Origin: Symsagittifera roscoffensis
Taxonomy: Eukaryota > Xenacoelomorpha > Acoela > Convolutidae
Assembly (NCBI RefSeq): GCF_963678635.1
Contig: NC_087065.1
Location: forward strand, 6,659,209-6,723,208
Reading direction: 5' to 3'
DNA: 64,000 bases
The translations under genes were made by a program, and so were the position numbers. The notes beneath the pieces are model-generated. The model was not told where the DNA came from. It worked only from the letters and a program-made list of their open reading frames with translations, and did not search any database. Positions 1 through 10,481 of this stretch are shown piece by piece. How positions within the stretch are numbered: the stretch's first letter is position 1; every line of letters starts with the position of its first letter.

Positions 1-3000
1 GGAGAGGTCGAATCAATGATGATAGCCACAACACCCTCGAGCAGAGATGTGAAGACTCGCAAGAGGAAGAGAGAAGTGGAAGGATGGGGTAGTCCTTCAG
101 TGGATGCTGTTTCGGAAGGAAACTTGAGAGAGACGGCGCCCATCGTTTTGGCTCGATGCAAGACGGCGGCATACAAGAACAGCTCGGAGCTCAGGAAACC
201 ACTTGAAGTAGAAAAGGAAATAGAGGTTTCCGCCAGTTCGACGTCAGAAGAAGACTTCAAGCCTCAGAAGATAAACGTGAAGAGAGGTTCAACGAACGGA
301 CAGGTAGGGGAAGTGGAGATCGGCAAAGAATGGATCTCGAAGGCACATCAGGACATGGGCAAACAAGTGACGAGTGATCCATTGGAGAGGAACAAGACGA
401 GGAACACTTCCCGGACGTGGTGGGTGGCCCTCGAAACATTGAAGGAAATGGAGGACTGCTTGAAGAAGTTGGACAGTGGAATAGCTCGCAAGCGACGCAA
501 TTGGGCCACCCAGCAAAAAGCCGAGGTTAATAAGATAGAGACGGCAAGTCATCTGAAGAGGTCCTGGCAGAGTTTGTTGAAGGATCATTTTGAAGAGGCG
601 ATGAGGACATCCTCATCAGCACCGCCACTAATGGCGAATCCCTTCATTAGAACTGCGGGACAATTAATGTTCACCTGGAGTCTGGTGGGAATAGAGTTGG
701 AGACATTGACCTCGTATGACAGGCTGAAGTTGGGAAGCAAAAAGCTAGAGGTGTATCAGGCACTGATGCAACACGTGGCCAGGGACAATTCAGGCTTGAG
801 CCTGGCTAGAAGAAAAGATGCCACATGTTTCTTGAGATGGATAATGTCAATGATGTCTGATAGCACCATCCTGGCATGCCACCAGAGAGCAAGTGGAAGT
901 AAAACCATGGAGAAAAGAGTCTCAACGATCATCTTGAACGTATATCAGAGTACAGGAATAGAGAAAGAAGATGGTTCCAGACTATCCTTAGAGAACCATC
1001 GAAAGCTGGACGAGGTACGGAGGTTCTCTAATAAGAAGTTCGAGGAAGAACATGATGTTCACCGTAACCTGGCCTCGTCAGAACAGTACTCGAGACTCAG
1101 TGAGAAGGGGGAATACCAATATGTGTCTGGAGTGATGGGAATAGCCTACAATCCCTTCTTAGACTCGGAAGCTGGAGGAGCCCACAGAAACCATGAGGTA
1201 GCGGAGCTACTGAAGTTTTGGACAGAAAGAATAATGGAAATAGACGCGGTGGAAAAAGAGGGGCCGAGCCTGGGCCTGATTCTTGAGAAAACACCAGAGG
1301 TGATAAGCATACCGCGCTCAAACAAGAGAGTTGAAGTGAACATGGGCGGTGGAAATGGCTTGTTAACCACGAACTTGGGAGTGATATGGAAGCTACTAAG
1401 ACCCTCCTGGTGTCCACATCCCCATGCGAGTCTAATCGAGGAAACCACCGAGCGAGTGAGGTTAGCACCAACGGAAGATGAAGATCTGGCGAAGTTGAGT
1501 GTGCTACATAAGCTAATCACGCCCCAGATGCAAGAGCCAAGCGAAAGGACGAGCGACCCCGGGTCAGCAAAGAAATTGGAGCCGGGTAGCTGTCTGGATT
1601 CGACGTGTGGGAACGGAGAGCACATCTGCGATGGACGGTCATGCGTCAGAATACTGTCGTTTCAAAAAGAAGACCTGGTCACTTGGTTCGAAGACATCAC
1701 AGAAAGGGAGAAAAGTGAAGTGCAAATAATAGCGGAATGTTACGCGAGAACCACGGTGAATATAGCGACAGCTCTCGGATTCTTCTCGAGAATGTGTGGT
1801 CTGCAGGCACTGGAGAGACTGGAATCTGAACATCATTTAGTGACGGCGTTGAGCGTAGAATCATGGCCCGGGGTGTTGCAGGTGACTCAAAAACACATCC
1901 GGAGCTGGAAGGTTGGTCTTGAGGCGGAAATGGGATTTCCCATGAGCGAAGCTTATGGCTTGCCATTGAACGCGAAATCGCTGATAGGGTCAATGATGGC
2001 CAACTTGTGTGGAAGTCACTACCCGCTACACATGGCGATGGTGGAAGTGTCCAGCCAGAGAATACTGGTGGACAAGGCCTTCTCAATGCCCAAGTGCGTG
2101 AGGTTGGCTCGGATGTCGCATCACTCGCACAAGTTGTTGAGAAAAATCAAAGGGACAGTACCAAAAGAATTGAGAGATGACTTAAGCGAAATCTGGGGAG
2201 AAGATCTTCTGAAGTTGGAAAGAGAAAACACAAGCGATCACGAGAGACAAAACGTGATCGGAAAACCTGTGGGAAGTACTCCGAACCTGGAAGATAACGA
2301 CACGATGCACGAGAAAATGATGGAGCTTGAGCCTCTCTTGGAAGCCTCAGGGGAGCGTAATCTCAGGAGCATTGAGATCTCTCATGGGGAATGCCCATGC
2401 CATTGTTTGGCACAAACGGTGTGGTATCCAGATCACAAGAACCTTTGCCTGGTGTGGGATGTGGAAGAGATTCGGTCGATCGGACTACCGGATCACCGGC
2501 AGAAGGTGACGCTCTTAGTAGTGAGTACGATGTTAGCTCTGAGATGGATAGAAGAGAATATAACGAAGTATCGGGAGGCGACGACGCCAACGGCTGAGTC
2601 AATATACGCGATAGACTACAGCAGGAGACTCGAGTTGTTTGAGACTGCGTGCAAAGTATTCGCCATACCGACGGAAGTCAGGCACGTATGGAGTCGCTTG
2701 AGGTACTTTCCATGGTTTCGGGCGACACTGACGTCTTGGTTGTACATGACAACGAAAGATCACATGAGAAAACATCAAAAAGAGTATCGACAGTTCCAGG
2801 CCGAGATTGGGCCGGAAGCTTTCAAGAGACCCCTGCTAACCCATCGTAATGCGATCACGACAGGATGGAAAAGAGTGGGTAAGATGTCTAGAGACAATAC
2901 CAAAGCGAGGGAGTCGATACTAGAGGAAGACCTGGCGAAGAACGTGAGCTTGAGCCTGCACAACTCCTTTTGCTTGAACCGAGAAGCTAGGGTGAAGGCA

Positions 3001-3177
3001 CTACCCAACCAAGCAAAGAGGTTGCAGGAGCAGAGAGAATGGATGCGATCCTATGAACAGCTGAAGGCTTGGGAGGAGATTGTGATTAGTTCCGATGATG
3101 AAGAGGAACTGTTGAGACAGTTTGCCGCATCTAGCACTTCAGGATGCAGTACCTCCAAGGCGAAGAGTACGAGATGA
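1..3177 (+). CDS. Accessory polyprotein C-terminal module of a giant Ty3/gypsy-type element, copy A (5' partial)
   Basis: The frame is open from the left edge (first Met at 16) to the TGA/TAA region at 3177, so the true start probably lies outside the window. I do not recognise a named family. Homology to the broken frames at 24,655-27,468 is clear along its length: shared blocks include YVSGV-GIAYNPFL, RPSWCP, and THRNA-TT. A cysteine motif C-x4-C-x6-C-x4-C near residues 528-545 (GSCLDSTCG...) has identical spacing in the paralogue, and a CHC motif follows near residue 795. That pattern suggests, but does not prove, metal binding. A basic RKRKR stretch near the left end could be a nuclear localisation signal. 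The C-terminus is acidic and Ser-rich. No membrane segment or signal peptide is visible. The uninterrupted 1,058 codons imply recent constraint or recent insertion, in contrast to the decayed copy B. Confidence 0.75.
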   Translation, partial: GEVESMMIATTPSSRDVKTRKRKREVEGWGSPSVDAVSEGNLRETAPIVLARCKTAAYKNSSELRKPLEVEKEIEVSASSTSEEDFKPQKINVKRGSTNGQVGEVEIGKEWISKAHQDMGKQVTSDPLERNKTRNTSRTWWVALETLKEMEDCLKKLDSGIARKRRNWATQQKAEVNKIETASHLKRSWQSLLKDHFEEAMRTSSSAPPLMANPFIRTAGQLMFTWSLVGIELETLTSYDRLKLGSKKLEVYQALMQHVARDNSGLSLARRKDATCFLRWIMSMMSDSTILACHQRASGSKTMEKRVSTIILNVYQSTGIEKEDGSRLSLENHRKLDEVRRFSNKKFEEEHDVHRNLASSEQYSRLSEKGEYQYVSGVMGIAYNPFLDSEAGGAHRNHEVAELLKFWTERIMEIDAVEKEGPSLGLILEKTPEVISIPRSNKRVEVNMGGGNGLLTTNLGVIWKLLRPSWCPHPHASLIEETTERVRLAPTEDEDLAKLSVLHKLITPQMQEPSERTSDPGSAKKLEPGSCLDSTCGNGEHICDGRSCVRILSFQKEDLVTWFEDITEREKSEVQIIAECYARTTVNIATALGFFSRMCGLQALERLESEHHLVTALSVESWPGVLQVTQKHIRSWKVGLEAEMGFPMSEAYGLPLNAKSLIGSMMANLCGSHYPLHMAMVEVSSQRILVDKAFSMPKCVRLARMSHHSHKLLRKIKGTVPKELRDDLSEIWGEDLLKLERENTSDHERQNVIGKPVGSTPNLEDNDTMHEKMMELEPLLEASGERNLRSIEISHGECPCHCLAQTVWYPDHKNLCLVWDVEEIRSIGLPDHRQKVTLLVVSTMLALRWIEENITKYREATTPTAESIYAIDYSRRLELFETACKVFAIPTEVRHVWSRLRYFPWFRATLTSWLYMTTKDHMRKHQKEYRQFQAEIGPEAFKRPLLTHRNAITTGWKRVGKMSRDNTKARESILEEDLAKNVSLSLHNSFCLNREARVKALPNQAKRLQEQREWMRSYEQLKAWEEIVISSDDEEELLRQFAASSTSGCSTSKAKSTR

Positions 3178-3206
3178 ATGGGCAAATCGGATGGATCTTG
3201 AGTCTT

Positions 3207-3221
3207 GAGAGGGAAGGGGGG
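3207..3221 (+). other. Candidate polypurine tract of copy A
   Basis: A 15-nt purine run ending in GGGGGG lies 30 nt after the stop codon of the copy A frame. Plus-strand priming sites of LTR retrotransposons sit at this place, just before the 3' LTR. The assignment rests only on position and composition. Confidence 0.35.
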
Positions 3222-4518
3222 CTTGAGAGAGGATCCGAGTGAAACTTGGATTCACGAAAAAGAAATTTTAACAAAGCAAATATTGTTACTAATATACTAT
3301 ATTTATTATATAAATCGAAATGCTGCATGACAATTTCCTGATTGAATAGGACAAAAGAGATTTTAAAATGATTGGCTTGAAAAGCGAAAATTCAAGGGTG
3401 CAGGTGTATGCAGATTTTGGTTGCTGTTTAGCAAAAGTGTGAAAATTTTAAATGGCTGTGAATTTTGGGGTGTAGATAAGCTTAAATCTGCTGCAAACTT
3501 CTGTAAATGACCACTGGCACTGTATCTTGAGCAACACTCGGTTTTTCTGGGACTCACTGGCAGAAGACAGCGCGCGATGAGGACATCGATCTCGAGTCCG
3601 GGGAGTATGTGCCAGTCGGTCATATTTGGAAGTTTGACCTTGAGAGGAGCAAAAAACACTTGATTTTGGAGTGAAATTTAATTTTTCAAAATTTCGAATG
3701 GAACCTGTCATGCACGATTTTCTCGCGAGAACTGAAAATCAGAAAAAGAAGTTAGAACAATTTCAGAACGATTGAGACACACACGCGGGAAAGTCGTAAG
3801 AAAAAGCAGTAGGAAATTGCTATTCGCAATTTCCATCACTATCATAATCGAGAGTAGAGCTGTCCCATCTGTGACAGAGACGAGAGCATTCCCTCGAATT
3901 GGATTATAACGACTGGAGTATTATTCGGAACTGGACTAGAGTGAACCTTCGGTGGAAAGGTGGACAGCTTGAGTGTCCTAATGGTTCACAAGAAAACTAT
4001 TGTCTAGAGTATAAACTCGTTCTCATTGTCAAAACTATAAAACATTAGACTCATTTAGTTACGTTATTTAATTCTTGAGTTAACTACCGACTGGATTATT
4101 TCCCACTTCTTGAGCGTGCTACTATGTGAGTACAAATTTAAATTCTAGAGTGTGTTTTATGATTGTTATGTTGAGGTAAGGCGAGTTTTAGGTTGATCCA
4201 TCTGAAATGGATCAAAGTTCCACTGTCTAATAAAAAAAGCAACTTAACGGATTGTTCCAACCCGGTTTTTAACGGCGTTCATGTATTTTGGGTATCTAGA
4301 GACCTAAGTATGGGGACGTTTCTAATTCTAGAGTGGGGGATATTTTAGTAGTAGCCTTTAAGCTGTAACGGGTCGTAGTCTCATGTCACAAACGAACCGA
4401 ACTGGCTCCGACCGTTCTTGAGGTAGAAAAACACAAGAGATAGTGTCCCTGACCCTTGAGCCAGTGGTTATAGGGCCTATTTTTCTTAAGCCTCATGTGT
4501 GACTGCAGTAGACGAATG

Positions 4519-4643
4519 TTACAAAAGAACTGGCTTGTTAGAGACGGTGAAAAGCATGTAGAGCTCTGTTTAGACGTTGGCCAGTCGTCTGAGAACCCAG
4601 CTGTATTTTCCGTCGATATGTACTTCCGGGCGAATGTTACATA
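4519..4643 (+). repeat. 125-bp direct repeat, partner at 29,167-29,291
   Basis: From AAAAGAACTGGCTTG to GCGAATGTTACATA this segment matches 29,167-29,291 with only a few substitutions, far more closely than the sequence on either side. It is the best-conserved stretch between the two element 3' flanks. That suggests either a functional LTR part (R/U5 or a stable RNA structure) or a more recent exchange. Confidence 0.75.
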
Positions 4644-4645
4644 TA

Positions 4646-5202
4646 TGTTTTTATGGCGCTCCTGGGTGGTATTCTTTTTATAACATCATGACCGGCAGAA
4701 CCGCAGAGGACTCCGCGCCGAGCGGATGCTCACATTAACGCCCTTAATAGGCTAAAACCGCCGGGGCGGAAGGGTGGTTCGGAACGCGGAAGCCTTCCGG
4801 AGTACCATGATTAGCTTTTTAACCTAGCTAAGACCGAAAATTCACGAACCAGGAAGGGTGGGGGGATCGGCCATCCCCTCGTTCCCTGAAAAGTTTGTGA
4901 CCAAAAACACTTAAAGATATATATAAAACTAAACAAAAAGTAGTATAACGCCCAAGAAATACAAAAAAAAAGTAAAAAATAACCGAAAAAAAACCAAAAA
5001 CATTAAAAAAGTAAGAAATCAGTAGAAATCATCCCCCCAGACAAGATGTGATCCGACCCTCCCGTTTGTTGTTGATAGATATATTGTTGTTACAGGCATT
5101 TATATCATTCAAGATTGTTACGATCATTTTTGTAGCCCGTTTGGGAGTTTTGTACTGTAGGGTTGTTTGAGTATTTAAGCAGGTTAATGCTAATTTGCGC
5201 TC
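4646..5202. other. Non-coding stretch between copy A and the copy B leader
   Basis: It contains GC-rich patches (CCGGGGCGGAAGGGTGG at about 4,762) and a strongly A-rich tract at 4,917-5,020. No gene is visible. It may belong to an LTR of copy A or B. Confidence 0.4.
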
Positions 5203-6864
5203 AATCCGGAAGGGTCTGCTGATTTGCGCTCAATCCGGAGGGGTCTTGGGAGAAAACTGATCCGGCAAGCAGTACAACGAGCGACAAGAAGGGGCTCAAC
5301 GACAACAACAATCGACTGTTGGGTATCGTTAACAAGTTTTGGAACAAAAATTAAGATAGTAATCTGTGGGGGGGGGGGGGGCTCGACAGTGCTGCACTGT
5401 AGTGACCCTTCACCGAACTGCGAATATCCGAGTTAAGCACCTTAATTCGGATATTGAACAAACCCGGAGGGGTATAGTATTACTAATATTATTACTTATA
5501 TAGCCCATATTAATACTCCTATATCGTTTTTCAGTGAAAAAACAAAGAAAACAGACTGGTTTTTAGTGTCAATATAGCGATATTTTGATCCCCCACAAAT
5601 CGCGATTTTTGAAATATCGTTTTTTTTAAACGGAAAAAAGCGCTAAATTAGTGAGTTACATCGTAACTGTACAAGTACAATAGGTAGAACCGATTGAGTT
5701 TAGTTCGGAAATGGTTGGAACTATTTTGGTACCAAAAACCGAATTTTCGCGATTTTTGAGAAAACTGAACACTATAAAATCAGAAAACTTTTTGAAATCT
5801 TTGAGTTAGGACATTAAAAGTAGTTGTTCGGACAACCTCAACTAGTGAATCTACAGGTTTTAAGACCCGTTTACCGAAAGCCCTCCGGAGTACAGAGAAA
5901 TTGAACTTAACGTGTTTGATTCAGTGGATTCATCAATCCGGAGGGGTCCAAATAGCATAGTTTTTCGTAAATTTTTTCAACTATAGCGTTTTAGATCGGG
6001 CCTTTTGCGTTGAACTAGAAGGGTATAGGTCTTTTGAGCTCGGATCAATAATTTTTAGGTCGAAAAGAACAGAATTGCGGAAAAAGTTAGGCGGAACCTA
6101 TAAGAGAGCAATTTCTTGACTTAAAAAAAGATGTTTTGGTTAATAACTTTGGAGCTACCGGACAGATCCAGTTACTCTTGGTACCATTAGATCAGAAATT
6201 AGCTGAGCTTACAATTTATTTGAAAAATTAAGCGTGAAAATTTATTGAGATTGTTTTTAGCAAATTCACCAATTCGCGAAGGTAGACTCCTCACGTTTTG
6301 TAAATTTTTTTTTGGAAAGACCAAACAACCCTACCAAAGGGTAGAAACGGTTGAATAAGGCAATTTAACGCTGTTCTAGAATAATAGTGAAGGCTAAAGG
6401 CACCGGAAAACCTTGACAGAGCCGAAATTAGGCTAGCGATAAGACCCTTCACCGTTAGCGTGAATTGTCAAACAAGAGGCTTAACTTCAATCCGGAAGGG
6501 TCTAGGGAAGGAACACATACCCTTCCTATTTGATACAAACAGCATAATAGCATCGGAGAACGTACCCGGAGGGAGATAGGTTGAAAATCAAGGAAGTCTC
6601 AGAAAAGCTATTTTTACAAAACCGGAGGGCTCCCAATCCGGAGGGGTCAAAATATATATATTTTTCTTTTTTTCCCTAATTGGGAGGGGTCCCAATCCGG
6701 AGGGGTCCTGTTTTCACAAAACCGGAGGGGTCCCAATCCAGCGTGGTCTTACATTTGCTAACCCAGAGGGGTCCCAAATCGGAGGGGTCTCAATTTTGCC
6801 GATCCGGAGGTGTCCTAATTTTGCCAATCCGGATGGGTACTGTTTTTGTCAACCCGGAGGGGCA
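5203..6864 (+). repeat. Array of degenerate G-rich 14-mers, consensus AATCCGGAGGGGTC
   Basis: Exact or near copies start at 5203, 5232, 5462, 5935, 6489, 6564, 6621, 6635, 6678, 6694, 6721, 6735, 6761, 6776, 6801, 6826 and 6851. All are on the plus strand. Copies are scattered up to about 6.49 kb and then dense, at spacings of roughly 14-27 bp, from 6,621 to 6,864, with T- or A-rich spacers (TTTTCACAAA, TTTTGCC). One further copy is at 28,812-28,825 in the 3' flank of copy B. The array lies 0.7-2.4 kb before gag. It is not a simple tandem repeat, because spacer length and sequence vary while the core is kept. That looks like clustered protein-binding sites. Confidence 0.75.
5368..5381 (+). 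repeat. G14 homopolymer
   Basis: Fourteen consecutive G residues, the longest G run I noticed in the window, lie within the leader array. Length here is prone to assembly or sequencing error. Confidence 0.9.
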
Positions 6865-7604
6865 TTATTTTTATTAAAGGACTTAGGCAAATAGAAGGAA
6901 AGGTAATAGTGAAGGGTGTTAGGTTATTAGGAGACAGGCTAGGAACCAGTGACTGCACTGGTAGTTTGCCTTTAAAAAAAAGAGACCAGACCAAAACAAA
7001 ACAGGTCCAAACTCGGATATTCGCGACACTAAGTCTAGAATTTGTAACTCATTGGTGTGGATTGAAACATTAAAACGTTTTCGAGAAAAGTGACTGCCCT
7101 GAGGATTTTAGTATATCTAGCTCGGGCAGTCCGAAGGCAGATAGGTAACACAGGACTCGGTGGGTGCAATAGACGCCCTTTTGAGAAAATTACTGCCTTC
7201 AAGTTTTGTCTGTTTGGTGCAGCACCAAGCAGGGAAAGCTCTTTCTTGATAAAAACAAGTTCGACTATTGCACTGCGACCGACTAAAAGTAAAATAAACA
7301 TACGTTTTTTAAAGAAATATTCTTATTTTGTTATATCTGGTTTTAAATCAACAGTTTGTGCTTGATTGGGTAGTGAATACACTATCTTTTAAATTGACTG
7401 ATATCATCATACTGTCTCTAATAATCAATTATTGTGAATATGTTGTAAATACGCTGGGCCGTGATAACATACAAGGGTTCGTGGTCACTATTTAATAGAA
7501 ATTCTTGGAATTTATTGTGTTGTGTTATTATTATCAGTAGTCAGGTCAAAAGGACACTAACAATCGAACTGAGTGTATAGATAGTAAGAAGTGATAAAGT
7601 GAAA
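6865..7604 (+). other. Gag-proximal leader of copy B
   Basis: There is no convincing reading frame. It should contain the LTR end, primer-binding site and 5' UTR of copy B, but I could not identify a primer-binding site. The segment ends at the gag ATG at 7605. Confidence 0.35.
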
Positions 7605-8336
7605 ATGAGTCTAGACAAGTCAAGAATACCTAAACGAGGTAACAGCTCTAGGAAATTCATACCTAAAAAGCAAAGAAAAGCAATGACTGACCCTTTTGTG
7701 GAACGCATCACACAAACCCGGACCGACAAAGGGGAGACGGTTTCAGGCAGAATGGTTGAAACCAGGAGTCAGAAGTCCTCAGAAGAGCGAAAATCTATGC
7801 TAGCAGTGGAAGTCCATCCGGACCAGGCCATGAATGAGAACCAGGAAATACATGGACCGGAGGGGAGAGACAGAAGGCTGGCGAGTGAATCTACTCCGGT
7901 AGAACAAGGCCAAGATTTTGCCACTTCCACCGGGACACTGGACCGAGAGGAAATTTCGGAACTGTCCGACATCTCTACTGAAACTGTGGCATCTAGAAGA
8001 TCTCCCACAGACAACACCATGATGGCGGGCGTGACGGAGAAACAGACAACATCCTCATCGTTCTCAGAAGGAATGAAGAACACATTCGGAAACATCTTTC
8101 CATTCACCATGGGAGTGGGCACAGGAAATGAAGGTGAATCCCAGGAGGAAGAAGAGTACGATGAGGGGCAAGTGGACTTTGGATCTCAAGTCAGCCTCAA
8201 TAGTTCGACCCAGGAGAATGAGGCGTACACCGACAGAGAGACTGGAACCATGGACAAATTTGGTGATGTGAGAACGATAAGCAACAATGGAAACACATCA
8301 TCCAGTCAAGAGACCTTGCGGGTACGACAAATTTAG
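7605..8336 (+). pseudogene. Gag N-terminal region of copy B (frame-broken)
   Basis: Starting at ATG 7605, the frame gives about 243 residues. It begins basic (KSRIPKRG, KKQRK) and becomes acidic and Ser/Thr/Glu-rich. A stop at 8334-8336 cuts it from the downstream gag segments, which continue in another frame from about 8,531. Low-complexity N-terminal regions like this occur in large Ty3/gypsy Gag proteins. Its place directly before the coiled-coil and capsid segments is the main reason for the assignment. No catalytic motif is present. Confidence 0.55.
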
Positions 8337-8530
8337 AGACGCAAACTGGGTAGAATAGAAACATGGGGCTAGGCAACGCATCGGCGGATCCTGAGGTGGA
8401 TAATAAAAAGACGTCGAGGCAGAGAATCAAAGCCCGAATCTCGACCAGCACGAAGCTACCTGGGATCGACAGGGTGACACCGCCACTAGTGACGCCCCTA
8501 GTAGAAAACGGGGCATCATTAGAATAAGCC

Positions 8531-9181
8531 TTGAACAACATAGTGGGCAGTATAGGAGAACAAAATGAACAGATGTCCATGAGAATGAGTGAGCTAGAAA
8601 GAGCAGTCCACATTGAAAGAGAAAGTCTTCGGGAAGAAATAAACCGCAATAGACAAGAAGTAGGTAGGAGCGAGAAACGCTTGAAGGAAAGAACGGACGA
8701 GCACATAGCGAAGAACTTGTCGCGAATGACAAGAGAAGCGGAACAGAGAGAGTTACGCTTAATAGACGACATGGAGAAATTAAGAATTCAGCAAGAGCAG
8801 TCTCATGGGACTCTTGACACACAGATAGATGCGATGATGGAGAGGCGAACTCAGGCTATCATGGATAGGTTGGACGGGCTACTAGGCAGCAAGAGTGGAC
8901 CAAAAGGAGGGGAACCTAACTCGGAAGGTCCCAGCAGGGAGCCGAAGGTGAACTTCAATGACCATCAAAGGAGGAGGACATATGGATCCACTAGAGGTAG
9001 GGGCAGTTCATCAGGCTATGCCACAAGAGATAACAGAACCTGGGGCCCAAACAGTAGAGCAAGTTCAACTGGGAACAGACAGACCTCAAACGAACGACCG
9101 ACGCAAGGTACACATGCGACTGGCAGAAGTGATTCCGGTAACAGGAGACATGCGAACCCAGGGAGGAGTCATATGGGCTAA
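8531..9181 (+). pseudogene. Gag coiled-coil and RG-rich linker (broken)
   Basis: This segment has no proper ATG at its left end and is the shifted continuation of gag. The first 100 residues are a heptad-like charged helix rich in Glu, Arg and Leu (QNEQMSMRMSELERA), very likely a coiled coil for Gag assembly. The last 70 residues are Arg/Gly/Ser/Asn-rich (STRGRGSSSGY), as in nucleic-acid-binding linkers. A stop at 9179-9181 separates it from the capsid-like segment at 9,260, which resumes in the same frame. Confidence 0.6.
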
Positions 9182-9259
9182 GGAGGAAACAGTCACGGCA
9201 ATTCGGATTGCAGAGATGCACCAAAAGCAGAGCCCTTAACAAGGTGCGATGATACTCAG

Positions 9260-9889
9260 GTGGGACACTCGAGAGATGCTACGGCAATGGCCACAGCCTT
9301 TGAACCCCTGAACAGGTCTTTGGAGACATTCCTGACGAGGTTATCCAGAACCAATGAAAGCAGTGAGAAGTCCAGAAGAGTCTTTAAGAAACCAAGATGC
9401 TATAAAGACGAATCTGATGGCTGTATTGATACCTGGATAGAGATAATGAAACTGCATTTCGAGGAAGAGGACTTGTCTGAAAGACAAGAATGCAGTGCGC
9501 TCACCAGTAACTTGGAAGGGACAGCCCTGAACTGTGTCATGGCCAAGAAGCAATATCAGCAAGACACAGCTGAGAAAATCTTCGAAATCTTGTTAAATCG
9601 CTTTGAATCAGGGGATTAGGGGCACCAAGCAATGATGCGCTTCAAGAAACGGAGGCAACGAGAAGATGAAACGATAGACAAGTTCCTAGATGACTTGGAA
9701 ATGCTGAGAAGACGCAGCCAACAGGATGAGTCAAACAGAAGGATGAACCCGGCAGTAGCCTCGAAATTCATTAATGGTGTGAAGAATGATGAACTTCGAA
9801 CAATGCTAGCAATGCATTACACACCACTATCAACCAACGCGCCAACACCGGAGGAGTTGAGGCTCAAGTCAAAAAATATCGTTTGTTGA
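9260..9889 (+). pseudogene. Gag capsid domain (Retrotrans_gag-like), one internal TAG
   Basis: The two halves, 9,260-9,619 and 9,632-9,889, are in one frame and interrupted only by TAG at 9617-9619. The pattern is that of Ty3/gypsy capsids: a charged segment with DTWIEIMKLHF, then ALTSNLEGTAL, a helix with FEILLNRF, and a second half with ETIDKFLDDLEMLRRR and ASKFINGVKNDELRTML. The protein forms the virus-like particle shell. The next segment carries the zinc knuckle, as expected for gag order. The frame ends at 9889 in a stop, then shifts. Confidence 0.7.
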
Positions 9890-10004
9890 AACCTCTTTCG
9901 AGATCTGGATATTATAAGAAAAATTATGGCAATTTTAACAACGGACCAGCAAACCAAGGGAATAACTGGTACAAACCGAGGAATGACATGGACAAGAGAC
10001 GCTC

Positions 10005-10481
10005 TTGTGCCAATTGCAACGGACCATCATCGTCCTAAGTTACAAACAGGGAATGAAAGCAAAAGGCTTTAGCCTCGAGGACGAAGATGCATCAGAGGTC
10101 GATCATGAAGATTTCTTGAGGGGAGTAATTGCAAAATTCGGCCCGAGGTGTTTCTTTTGCAACTTGGAAGGTCATTTTAAATCGGATTGTCCGCAATTCT
10201 GGGATGCTGTAGCAGACATCAAGCATCCAAGGCATGAGGAAGCTTTATCAGGAGTGAATGCCAGCAAGGCTCGCCTATTGAGTGAGGCGGAGGCGCGCAG
10301 AAAAGACAAACCGCAAGAGCTGGCGACGAAGAAAATGCAAGCGGTAACTGAAGAAATATGCGAACCGGAACCAGTGACTGCGGCCGATGACTTCAAGATT
10401 GATTACAGGGCAGCCGCAAGGGATGCTCTAAATAGAGTGCAGCAGGAACTGGTGACAAAAAAGAGATCGAATAAAAAGTGA
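10005..10481 (+). pseudogene. Gag nucleocapsid with one intact CCHC zinc knuckle
   Basis: CFFCNLEGHFKSDC, encoded near 10,150-10,190, is a perfect C-x2-C-x4-H-x4-C knuckle, the RNA-binding motif of retroelement nucleocapsids. An earlier CANC at about 10,007 looks like the start of a first knuckle broken by a frameshift and stop. The rest is Lys/Glu-rich helix (ASKARLLSEAEARR) leading into the protease region. It overlaps the next frame by 4 nt. Confidence 0.75.

Larger units (their letters stand above)
3178..4645 (+). repeat. 3' non-coding flank of element copy A, probably containing its 3' LTR
   Basis: No coding frame is convincing here. The stretch aligns in patches with the sequence after the paralogous frame at 27,469-29,292: around 3,505-3,610 versus 28,300-28,390 (shared CACTGTATC and GTCCGGGGAGTATGTG), around 4,195 versus 28,950 (TTGATCCATCT), and nearly identically at 4,519-4,643. 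LTR ends could not be fixed; a self dot-plot would be needed. The sequence is much more AT-rich than the coding part before it. Confidence 0.5.

Noticed and set aside
1097-2086. Long minus-strand frames opposite the copy A coding region
   Set aside because: Their composition follows the complementary strand of a strongly coding plus-strand frame, whose paralogue is conserved in the plus frame.
5380-5475. 5S-rRNA-like word GAGTTAAGCACC after a GC-rich stretch
   Set aside because: Only a dozen bases resemble a 5S gene, internal control regions are not in order and no T-run terminator follows.
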